Shown piece after piece: positions 42,832 through 49,359 of a stretch of 49,359 nt of DNA. The notes beneath the pieces were generated by a model. The model was given only the letters and a program-made list of their open reading frames with translations, had not been told where the DNA came from and did not search any database. The DNA lies in the NCBI GenBank assembly GCA_025963385.1, contig JAOPUT010000152.1, positions 1-49,359 of the forward strand. Reading direction: 5' to 3'. The DNA is from Mycobacterium sp. (GTDB lineage Bacteria; Actinomycetota; Actinomycetes; Mycobacteriales; Mycobacteriaceae). Position 1 is the first letter of the stretch. Every line of letters begins with the position of its first letter. The position numbers and the translations under genes are program-made.

Positions 42832-44295
42832 TCAGAGATGTCCGGGTGCCACGTCTCGAGAGGCACCCCGACGGCTCTTCGGAATGCAGAGATAGATCAC
42901 GCAGCCAGCGACGATGACGCCGACGAGGCCCAGTCCGACGTGAATCGGGTCGGAAACCACCAGCACGATGCACAGCACAATCGACCAGAGGATCGACACC
43001 ACGAAGATCAGCGGACTCAACTTGCCGTAGTGCCAGGGGTGCTCGGGCAACTTCTTCTTCATCACGGCCCAGAAACCGACGATGACGACGACCGTGTAGG
43101 CGAACCCCCACGCGAGTGCGGTCATGGCCGCCAGCACGGACAGCAGGGACGACCACAGCCCGAACAGCAGGGCCATCGCCAGGATCGTCAGGGTGGCGTT
43201 GATGGGGATGCGCTGCTTGCTGACCTTGCGCATCCAGCCGGCTGCGGGCATCTGTCCGTCGCGGGCCTGTGACCACAGCACCCGTATGCCGGTGAGCTGC
43301 AGCATCGCGATGGTCGCCAGCAGAGCCACGATGGCCACCGCTTCGATCACCGTGGCGAAGGTTTGTCCGATCGCGCTGTCGAGGATGTCCTTCACGGGTA
43401 CCGAGCTACCCATGATGCCGGGGAGATCCTGAATGGCCAGCAGCAACAACGCGATGATGATCCCGCCGGTCACGTAGGCGGACGTATTGGCCACCACGGA
43501 GGCCATCGGCGCCATCTTGCTGGCATTCTTCGTTTCCTCCGAGGCGTTGCCGGTGGCGTCGAAGCTGGAGATCAGATACGCGGGCAGGATCATCGCGAAC
43601 AAGGCGGGCATCAACCAGTGCCCGCCGGCCGTCGTGCCAGCGGTGTCGTTCAGGATGCTCAAGGGCTGCGTGGGGTGCTTCACCAGGATTAGGCCACCGA
43701 TCAGCAGGATGACGACCACGATCTCGGCGATCACGCCGACGTTGTTGAGCAACGCGGCGACCTTCACCCCGGCGATGTTGAACAGGGTCACGAAGATCAT
43801 GATCCCGGCAGCCCACGCGAACGTCTCCAAGCTGGAGTCGACAGTTACGCCGAACCAGCCCGCCAGGAACGGCACGATGCTGGTGGACACGGCCGTCACC
43901 GACACCGTGTGTGCGATGACCAGAAGCCAACCCGTTTGCCAAGCAAGCCAAGGCTTTCCAGTGATTCGGCCGGTGATCTGGTACACCCCGCCGGCCAGTG
44001 GATACGCCGAAACCAGCTGTGCCACCGCCAGTCCCACGGTGAAGACCTGGAACGCGCCGCCGATTACGTACGACCAGAAGGATGCCGGGCCGAAGAAGCT
44101 GAGGCCGACGATCAGCGTCGTGAAGGTCGAGGAGGCGATCGCGATGGACGAGAACTGAATGCCGAAGCTGGAGAAGAAACCCAACGACCGGCTCAATTCC
44201 TGCTTGTAACCCATTTTCTCCAGCAGCGCCTCGTCGGCGGCCGGTTGGTCGGCACCGGTCTCGCGGACGGCTTCTGGATCGGACGATATGGCCAT
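42832..44295 (-). CDS. APC-superfamily amino-acid permease
   Basis: A 487-residue polytopic transporter with about 12 helices. The N-terminal pattern LLEKMGYKQELSRSLGFFS is typical of the bacterial GABA/choline-like (ACT) branch of the APC superfamily, and FGIQFSSIAIAS corresponds to the unwound first helix that binds the substrate amine. SFDATGNASEETKNASK in the middle is also typical. It should import an amino acid or amine with protons or sodium. ATG 44295 follows GCGAGGT; operator B lies 64 bases upstream, so it heads the permease-oxidase-enolase-ALDH operon. Confidence 0.9.
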   Translation of the reverse strand: MAISSDPEAVRETGADQPAADEALLEKMGYKQELSRSLGFFSSFGIQFSSIAIASSTFTTLIVGLSFFGPASFWSYVIGGAFQVFTVGLAVAQLVSAYPLAGGVYQITGRITGKPWLAWQTGWLLVIAHTVSVTAVSTSIVPFLAGWFGVTVDSSLETFAWAAGIMIFVTLFNIAGVKVAALLNNVGVIAEIVVVILLIGGLILVKHPTQPLSILNDTAGTTAGGHWLMPALFAMILPAYLISSFDATGNASEETKNASKMAPMASVVANTSAYVTGGIIIALLLLAIQDLPGIMGSSVPVKDILDSAIGQTFATVIEAVAIVALLATIAMLQLTGIRVLWSQARDGQMPAAGWMRKVSKQRIPINATLTILAMALLFGLWSSLLSVLAAMTALAWGFAYTVVVIVGFWAVMKKKLPEHPWHYGKLSPLIFVVSILWSIVLCIVLVVSDPIHVGLGLVGVIVAGCVIYLCIPKSRRGASRDVAPGHL

Positions 44296-44358
44296 GACTA
44301 CCTCGCTTGGGGGATCGGATCAGTACGGCGACACGAATGATCAAAACAATATTGCCTT

Positions 44359-44370
44359 ATTGTTGACAAT
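44359..44370. promoter_or_regulatory. GntR-type operator B (ATTGTTGACAAT)
   Basis: ATTGTTGACAAT is a perfect ATTGT-nn-ACAAT palindrome, 64 bases before the permease start. It lies in a markedly AT-rich patch that probably holds the promoter. Confidence 0.65.
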
Positions 44371-44557
44371 ACTACATTGCAGTGTGATGTCAACCACTCG
44401 AGTCAGCGAGGCTCAGCGGGACCAGGGCCACCAGGCGAGGTGGATCACGTTGGAGGTTCGACGGACTCGCCTACGGCTGCTGCTCGTCGTGCGTCCGTGG
44501 GTAGCGACGGTGGTGGGCGGCGGATGTTGAGCTGGCGCCGGCGGCGGTCGCATCACG

Positions 44558-44731
44558 TCACGTGGGGAGGTTCGCCACGGCCCAATCGAGGCGAGATCGA
44601 CCACCCGCAGGAAAGCGGTAGCACAGGGTGTCCTCGAAGGCGCGCACGCTCAGCGCGGGAGCCAGGCCGGGCAGCACCGAGGACCGCCCGAACGTCTCCC
44701 CGGGACCGAGGACGTCGACGTATTCACGCAC
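44558..44731 (-). pseudogene. Fragment of a cyclic-nucleotide-binding domain protein
   Basis: The minus frame reads VDVLGPGETFGRSSVLPGLA then PALSVRAFEDTLCYRFPAG. This matches the phosphate-binding core of cNMP-binding domains of the DUF294/CBS type (LGPGE-x-FG-x-x-SLLSGL-PALSVRA-EDTLCYR). Only about 55 residues remain and a stop follows. The fragment begins within the last codons of gntR. It is a leftover of another gene that was cut at this junction. Confidence 0.65.
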
Positions 44732-45452
44732 GCTGCGCGGCTGCCGCCTCCGCCTCGATGTCCTCCGGTGCCGGGCCGTGGACGTGAATCCCGATCTCGC
44801 GGGTGATCTCGGCGAGATCGCCGCGGTCGATGATCGCCAACAAGCGGACGTGGTCGGCGACCATGTCATGCAAGTCGGCGAAGGCCTGATGATCGGTCGA
44901 GAAGAACATCTGCAGTTGAGCTTCCCAGCTCTTCCAGATCTCGAGCAGCTGTTTGTGACCGGAGAGTTCGTAGAAGGCTCGGTGGAAGGCCATGTGAGCG
45001 TCGATGGTGGCGGTCGCGTCGTTGTTCTCCGCGCCGATCGCCATGTCTTCCAACGCGCGGGTCACCTTGATCCGGTTCGTGCCGGTCAGCTTCGGTATCG
45101 CCAGTTCGATGGCGAAGGGCTCCAAGCGCTTGCGCAGGCTGGCGATCTCCGCCATCCCCTCGGCATTCACCTCCGCGACGAAGGCCCCTCGGTAGGCGAT
45201 CTTGACGACCAGTCCCTCGTCGACGAGCATCGCCAGCGCTTCGCGAAGCGGTCCGCGGCTGACGCCGAGGTCCTCGGACAGGTGGATTTCGCGCAGTTGG
45301 CTGCCTTGGGCGAGCGTGCCGTCCAAGATGGCGCTGCGGAGCACCTCGGCCACCGAACCCGGCGTGGTGCGCTGCTCGACGCGCCCCAGTGACACCTGCT
45401 TGCGCGTGCCGCGGGCGATATTTGCCTGCAAGCCTGCTGCTAGATCGGTCAC
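44724..45452 (-). CDS. GntR/FadR-family (FCD) transcription regulator of the island
   Basis: A 242-residue regulator. The winged HTH covers residues about 30-95: TTPGSVAEVLRSAILDGTLA, SQLREIHLSEDLGVSRGPLR and EALAMLVDEGLV, which is the GntR pattern. The C-terminal FCD domain begins at LRKRLEPFAIELA and has the metal/ligand His residues in FHRAFYELSGHK and DHVRLLAII. FCD regulators bind organic acids and recognise TTGT-nn-ACAA or TGGT-nn-ACCA palindromes. Such a site (C) lies 72 bases upstream of its start, and three more lie before the island operons, so it is probably autoregulated and controls them. Confidence 0.9.
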   Translation of the reverse strand: MTDLAAGLQANIARGTRKQVSLGRVEQRTTPGSVAEVLRSAILDGTLAQGSQLREIHLSEDLGVSRGPLREALAMLVDEGLVVKIAYRGAFVAEVNAEGMAEIASLRKRLEPFAIELAIPKLTGTNRIKVTRALEDMAIGAENNDATATIDAHMAFHRAFYELSGHKQLLEIWKSWEAQLQMFFSTDHQAFADLHDMVADHVRLLAIIDRGDLAEITREIGIHVHGPAPEDIEAEAAAAQRA

Positions 45453-45523
45453 CGTTCGTCCTTTCGCCGCACCGGGGCCGTCGGTGTCGCACCGTGGCGA
45501 CGGGCTGCCGTCGGACCTGACTT

Positions 45524-45535
45524 ATTGTCTACAAT
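45524..45535. promoter_or_regulatory. GntR-type operator C (ATTGTCTACAAT)
   Basis: ATTGTCTACAAT is a perfect palindrome apart from its two central bases. It lies between the subunit-3 gene and gntR, 72 bases before the gntR start. Confidence 0.65.
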
Positions 45536-45599
45536 AGTCGGCTTCGCGTCGCGCGTTGCATACCCACGCTGCACCGACGGGATGGAGCGCCGTGACGGC

Positions 45600-46088
45600 T
45601 CACTCGCCGGCCGCGGACACGTAGATGTGGCCACGTTCCAGCACCGGCTCCAAGATGCCCGTTTCCAACTCATTTGCGGCATCTTCGAGGCCCGCGGGGT
45701 CGCGGTGCTGGCCCGGGTATCCGATCAACTCCTTGACCTGTGGGGTCATGAAGTAAGCCCCGGCGATGATCGAGGACAGTGGATCGAAGGTGAACTTGTC
45801 CTGCGCCCACATCGTCTTCAACTCTGCGTACATGGCGTCGTCGGGCACGGCGGCGAGTTGGGTGACGGCCTTGACTACCGCGTCGAACACGTCGGCGCGG
45901 GCAGCCAACGCCAGATGAAGATAGGGCACGAACTGGTCGGCGTCACTGGCCTTGGGATTGGGGCCGGCGGCGGGAATCAAGGTGTCGGCGATGCGCAGCA
46001 GTGTCACCTGCTCGTCCTCGGTCAGCGGGCGAGGCGGCTGAGTCTTGCGCGGCGGAACCGACAACCGTTGCGGTGATGCGCTGCTCAT
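45600..46088 (-). CDS. Gluconate 2-dehydrogenase subunit 3-like protein
   Basis: A 162-residue helical protein with LTEDEQVTLLRIADTLIPA, the usual opening of gluconate 2-dehydrogenase subunit 3 (PF13618-type) proteins, and later SSIIAGAYFMTPQVKELIGYP, where the catalytic partner is contacted. No Tat or Sec signal is seen, unlike many proteobacterial homologues. The ATG overlaps the stop of the GMC oxidoreductase (ATGA), so the two are made together and probably form one complex. No cytochrome c subunit gene is beside them. Confidence 0.82.
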   Translation of the reverse strand: MSSASPQRLSVPPRKTQPPRPLTEDEQVTLLRIADTLIPAAGPNPKASDADQFVPYLHLALAARADVFDAVVKAVTQLAAVPDDAMYAELKTMWAQDKFTFDPLSSIIAGAYFMTPQVKELIGYPGQHRDPAGLEDAANELETGILEPVLERGHIYVSAAGE

Positions 46089-47725
46089 GCGTTGACTTCT
46101 TCCTTGGTGGTGAGTCTTTCGACGACCTTCCTGCCCACCCGCAGCGCAAGGGCGCTGATGGTGCAGGTCGGATTGGCCGATCCGGAGGTGACGAAGATGC
46201 TGCCGTCGGCGATGAAGAGGTTCTCCACGTCGTGGGTCTGGCCGTGGGAATCGACCACCGACGTCGCGGGGTCGTCACCCATCCTGGCGGTGCCCAACAG
46301 ATGTCCAGGCTGGTCGATCCACAACTCCTGCGTGATCACGTGCTGGGCGCCTGCCGCCTCGTGGGCTTCGACCATCCGCGCCACCGTGTGCTTGAGCAGC
46401 TTTCGGGTGTTGTCGCTGATGCGGTATTCGATCTTGGGGGCCGCCAAGCCATCCGAGTCGAACAGCTTGTCCGACAGGGTGACTCGGTTGTGTTCCTCCG
46501 GCAGGTCCTCGGTGTTGGCTGCCCACAGGATTCCGTTGCGCGCCCGTCGGGCCACGTCGTGGATCGCCGGGCCCCACAGATCTTCGAAGGCGCCCTCGCG
46601 ATGGGCCTCGACGACGTTGAGTGGGCCTGGTGTGGGAAGCGCGTGCAACTTCGCGCCGCGCACGAAGCCGCGGGACTTGTCGGTTTCGTAGAACTCCATC
46701 GAATGGATGAGTTGTCCCGCCGGCCCGCGCCAGCTCTCCAGGTCCTCCTCGTAGTAGCCCAGCGCCGTGCAGTTCGGATGCAGCATCAAGTTGCGGCCCA
46801 CCAGGCCGGAGGAGTTGGCCAGACCGTCGGGATGCCGATCGTCGGCGGACAGCAACAACAGTCGAGGAGTGCCAACACCGTTGGCGCACAACACGACCGC
46901 GCGGGCAGGCTGGAAGATCACCTCGCCGTCTCGGTTGACGAATTCCGCGCCGGTGGCCAATCCGTCCGTGTCCGTAACGATCCTGCGGACCCGCGCCCCG
47001 GTAAGAACCTGCGCGCCGGCCTTCATCGCCTGCGGCATGTAGATCAAGTCGAACGACGCCTTGGCACCCTGGGGACAGCCCCATTCGCAGACACCCCAGC
47101 GACCACACTGTTCGAGCGTCTTGTGCTTCTGACTCGCGATGGCGTTGGTGCCTGGCCACCAGTGCCAGCCGAGCTTGTTGGCGGCTTCGGCCGCCTTCAT
47201 ACCTGGCTTGCCAAGCGGATGCGGCGGCAGCGGATAGTCGAGGCCCTCGGGGTAGGCGGTGTCCCCGCCGAGGCCCGCGACTCCGATGAACTCGTCGACT
47301 TCGTCGTGATAGGGCTTGAGGTCGTGGTAGCTGATGGGCCAGTCGTCGGCGACGCCGTCGAGGGTCTTGACGCGAAAGTCCGACGGCAGCAGCCGTGGCC
47401 ACTCGGCGCCGTAATAGATCGAGCTGCCGCCGACGGCGTTGAACATCACCGGCCACATGTCGGAATCCTCGACGTCGACGGGATAGTCCGACGGCAAGGC
47501 ACGAACGTTCGGGTCATGCGCCCAGTCGTGCTGGATCAGCAGTTCCCACTCGGGAAAGTTGGCAGGAAAGTCACTGGGGTTGACCCAGTCGCCCTGTTCC
47601 AAGCAGATCACGCTCAGTCCTGCCACTGCAGCGGTATGGGTTACCACGGCACCGGAGGGTCCGGCTCCGATCACCAGCACGTCGACGATGTCGGGCGCGG
47701 CGTTTTCGTTGTCACTCGATGCCAC
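46085..47725 (-). CDS. GMC-family FAD oxidoreductase (large subunit)
   Basis: A 546-residue glucose-methanol-choline family enzyme. The FAD site is VLVIGAGPSGAVVTHTAA at the N-terminus, followed by the GGSSIYYGAEWPR loop. A Cys-rich segment (CGRWGVCEWGCPQGAK) is typical of the gluconate/2-ketogluconate dehydrogenase branch. The C-terminal GMC domain has GTARMGDDP and HDVENLFIADGSIFVTSG, then NPTCTISALALRV. It oxidises a sugar, sugar acid or polyol. I take GTG 47725 because GAAAGAGG lies seven bases before it; a GTG at 47752 is also possible. Together with subunit 3 it forms the oxidising module of the island. Confidence 0.9.
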   Translation of the reverse strand: MASSDNENAAPDIVDVLVIGAGPSGAVVTHTAAVAGLSVICLEQGDWVNPSDFPANFPEWELLIQHDWAHDPNVRALPSDYPVDVEDSDMWPVMFNAVGGSSIYYGAEWPRLLPSDFRVKTLDGVADDWPISYHDLKPYHDEVDEFIGVAGLGGDTAYPEGLDYPLPPHPLGKPGMKAAEAANKLGWHWWPGTNAIASQKHKTLEQCGRWGVCEWGCPQGAKASFDLIYMPQAMKAGAQVLTGARVRRIVTDTDGLATGAEFVNRDGEVIFQPARAVVLCANGVGTPRLLLLSADDRHPDGLANSSGLVGRNLMLHPNCTALGYYEEDLESWRGPAGQLIHSMEFYETDKSRGFVRGAKLHALPTPGPLNVVEAHREGAFEDLWGPAIHDVARRARNGILWAANTEDLPEEHNRVTLSDKLFDSDGLAAPKIEYRISDNTRKLLKHTVARMVEAHEAAGAQHVITQELWIDQPGHLLGTARMGDDPATSVVDSHGQTHDVENLFIADGSIFVTSGSANPTCTISALALRVGRKVVERLTTKEEVNA

Positions 47726-47842
47726 TGGTCGACCTCTTTCATCTAGGACCACCGCGATAAGTGGGCTGTACCGCGAGGTAGGTCAATACTTCTGTTCCCG
47801 TTGACGTTTCGAGCGAACCACCGCCGCGCCCCGAAAGGTCGC

Positions 47843-48601
47843 TCAGGCTCCGGCGAGCACGCCGCCATCGACGACGAAGGCGGTACCGGTAATGGCGGTG
47901 GAGTGATCGGAGAGCAGGAACGCTACCGAGTGCGCGATCTCCAGGGGCTCGATCGCGCGTCCAATGGGCTGGAAGTCGGCCAAGCCGGCCTCGAGCGCCT
48001 CGCGTCCGCCAAGCGCCTCGTAGTGCGGGACGTTGAGCGGTGTGTCGACGAATCCCGGGCAGACGGTGTTCGCGCGGATGCCCTGCGCACCAAAGTCGAG
48101 TGCGATGGCCTTCGTCATGGTCAGCACGGCTCCCTTGCTGGCGGTGTAGGTCGTCAACAACTTCTCCGCGCCGATGGAGTTGATGGACCCGAAGTTCACG
48201 ATCGATCCGCCGCCCGCCTTGAGCAACTCGGGGATGGCGTACTTGGAGCCGAGGAACACGCCCTTGACGTTGGCATCGAAGGTCTTCTGGAAGTCCTCAA
48301 CGGACGCGTCGAGAATGGTGCCGGGAATCAGGATCCCGGCGTTGTTCACGATTCCGTCGAGCTTGCCGAACGTGTCGACGGTGAACTTGATGAGGTCCTT
48401 GACCTGTTGCTCGTCGGTGACGTCGACGACCCGGCCGATCAGCCGATCGTCGTCGACCTTGAGTTGGGGCAGATTGGCCTCGCTGCGCACCGTTGCCACG
48501 ACCTGGGCGCCTTCGTCGTGAAGGTGCAGCGCTGTCGCCAGCCCGATACCCCGTCCCGCGCCGGTAACGATGACGGTCTTTCCTGCCAGCAGGTCGCCCA
48601 T
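47843..48601 (-). CDS. Short-chain dehydrogenase/reductase (SDR)
   Basis: A 252-residue classical SDR with the cofactor motif VTGAGRGIG, the NNAG strand in IVNNAGILIPG, the catalytic Ser in FGSINSIG, and YTASKG for Tyr-x3-Lys. VDVTDEQQVKDL after the cofactor site favours NAD(H). The ending TGTAFVVDGGVLAGA is standard. It probably oxidises an alcohol or sugar in the island's route. ATG 48601 follows GAAGGGAGAG; operator D lies 53 bases upstream. The GMC gene follows after about 117 bp on the same strand. Confidence 0.92.
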   Translation of the reverse strand: MGDLLAGKTVIVTGAGRGIGLATALHLHDEGAQVVATVRSEANLPQLKVDDDRLIGRVVDVTDEQQVKDLIKFTVDTFGKLDGIVNNAGILIPGTILDASVEDFQKTFDANVKGVFLGSKYAIPELLKAGGGSIVNFGSINSIGAEKLLTTYTASKGAVLTMTKAIALDFGAQGIRANTVCPGFVDTPLNVPHYEALGGREALEAGLADFQPIGRAIEPLEIAHSVAFLLSDHSTAITGTAFVVDGGVLAGA

Positions 48602-48653
48602 GTGCGTCTCTCCCTTCGTCGGACGGCAGTTCGAAGCCGACCACGATTGTTTG

Positions 48654-48665
48654 ATTGTAGACATT
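48654..48665. promoter_or_regulatory. GntR-type operator D (ATTGTAGACATT)
   Basis: ATTGTAGACATT differs at one arm position from the perfect ATTGT-nn-ACAAT palindrome. It lies 53 bases before the SDR start and matches sites A-C. Confidence 0.55.
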
Positions 48666-48865
48666 TAGTCAATTGATTGTGACGCGGCGATGGTTCGCCG
48701 TCAAGCGCACGGCGTGAGGCGTATCGGGCTGAGCCGTGTACTGAGCCGAACCCCGCCCCGGACTGCGGGGAGGCGGCGGTAGGTCCGCCCGGCCCGATTT
48801 ACGAGCGCGCCGCACGATATCTTTGGGTCCGCGGCGCGGTGCCGCGTTGTTTGGAGGGATCACCC

Positions 48866-49359
48866 ATGCGCTCTTCCGGCGTGGCCATACTCGCCACGGT
48901 TGCTGCCATCTTCGGTTCTTCTGGTGTTGCGGCGGCGGCGCCGAAGGATTACTGCGCCGACCTCAAGGGCGGCAACACCGGTACCACGTGCGAGATCCAG
49001 CTCTCCGACCCCGCGTACAGCGTCGACATCAGCATCCCGCTGGACTACCCCGACCAGAAGTCGGTCGCCGACTACATCTCGCAGACGCGCGACGGGTTCG
49101 TCAACGCGGCCAAGTCTGGCGCGCCCCGCACGACACCGTCTGAGTTGACCATCACGCCGACGGAATACACCTCGTCGATTCCCCCGCGCGGCACGCAGGC
49201 CGTGGTGTTCAAGGTCGTCCAAGACATCGGCGGCGCGCAGCCGCAGACGACGTACAAGGCGTTCAACTGGGACCAGAGCTATCGCAAGGCAATCATCTAC
49301 ACCGCCGCACCGGACGACAAGGAAAATACGCCGTTGTGGCGGGTTGACGATCCGCTGAA
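48866..49359 (+). CDS. mpt64: MPT64-like secreted immunogenic protein (3' end outside window)
   Basis: The first 164 residues of a secreted protein homologous to M. tuberculosis MPT64 (Rv1980c). It has a signal peptide (SSGVAILATVAAIFGSSGVA, cleaved after AAA). The mature sequence has YCADLKG and TCEIQLSDPAYSVDISIPLD, which carry the conserved disulfide cysteines, then IPPRGTQAVVFKV and TTYKAFNWDQSYRKAI. These follow MPT64 closely. The rest belongs to the RsiV/DUF3298-like part. ATG 48866 has GGAGGG eight bases upstream. The gene runs out of the window, so its C-terminus cannot be judged. Function in the cell envelope is not known. Confidence 0.9.
   Translation, partial: MRSSGVAILATVAAIFGSSGVAAAAPKDYCADLKGGNTGTTCEIQLSDPAYSVDISIPLDYPDQKSVADYISQTRDGFVNAAKSGAPRTTPSELTITPTEYTSSIPPRGTQAVVFKVVQDIGGAQPQTTYKAFNWDQSYRKAIIYTAAPDDKENTPLWRVDDPL

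Noticed and set aside
1..49359. CRISPR arrays, insertion sequences, prophage genes, toxin-antitoxin pairs
   Set aside because: No regular spaced repeats, transposase motifs, integrases or phage structural genes were seen. The only repeats are the short ones listed.

Overview
The window looks like chromosomal DNA of a fast-growing mycobacterium (Mycolicibacterium/Mycobacterium type). GC content and third-position GC are very high. It encodes an MPT64-like secreted antigen, a PE-PPE-domain hydrolase, an MMPL (RND-type) transporter, an F420/PPOX-type oxidoreductase, several small secreted proteins of mycobacterial type, and a perfect DosR-type dormancy box. Many starts look leaderless, with a TAnnnT -10 element 6-7 nt before the start codon. 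Everything here is read from sequence and family knowledge; no search was run.

Left part (1-9.4 kb): a 5'-truncated FAD amine oxidase, an alpha/beta hydrolase, a zinc alcohol dehydrogenase divergent from a quinone oxidoreductase, a CocE/NonD hydrolase, a ketopantoate-reductase-like protein, and a complete polar amino-acid ABC importer whose three genes are joined by 4-bp GTGA overlaps.

Galactose block (9.3-14.6 kb): a sodium:solute symporter with a small two-helix membrane protein, divergent from a DeoR-type regulator that is translationally coupled to galT and galK. This reads as uptake plus Leloir entry for galactose under one local regulator.

Middle part (14.5-34.7 kb): an MMPL exporter and a divergent TetR regulator with an operator-like inverted repeat across the MMPL promoter, a small secreted protein, a large LuxR-type (LAL) ATPase regulator, a PE-PPE hydrolase with a long disordered tail, a DMT-type transporter preceded by a small Cys-containing ORF, two hypotheticals, a 2OG-Fe(II) oxygenase, an NAD-dependent epimerase-like protein, an AurF-like diiron protein with a membrane tail next to a methyltransferase, an M20 amidohydrolase, small membrane, HTH and secreted proteins, a DosR box, a decayed cupin gene and a PPOX protein.

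Right part (34.7-48.7 kb): the most interesting region, a catabolic island. The plus strand carries a DapA-family lyase, a proline-racemase-superfamily enzyme with a Ser/Cys active site, and a D-cysteine-desulfhydrase-family PLP enzyme. The minus strand carries an SDR, a GMC oxidoreductase with its subunit 3, a FadR-type GntR regulator, an APC permease, an ALO-type FAD oxidase, an MLE-type enolase-superfamily enzyme and an aldehyde dehydrogenase. Four copies of one palindrome (ATTGTnnACAAT type) sit before the lyase, permease, gntR and SDR genes. They tie the island into one likely regulon. Two routes converging on 2-oxoglutarate semialdehyde fit the gene set: hydroxyproline-type, or oxidative pentose/sugar-acid type. 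Neither is proven. Fragments of a bicupin, a second aldehyde dehydrogenase and a cyclic-nucleotide-binding domain lie in and beside the island and suggest past rearrangement. The window ends inside an mpt64-like gene.
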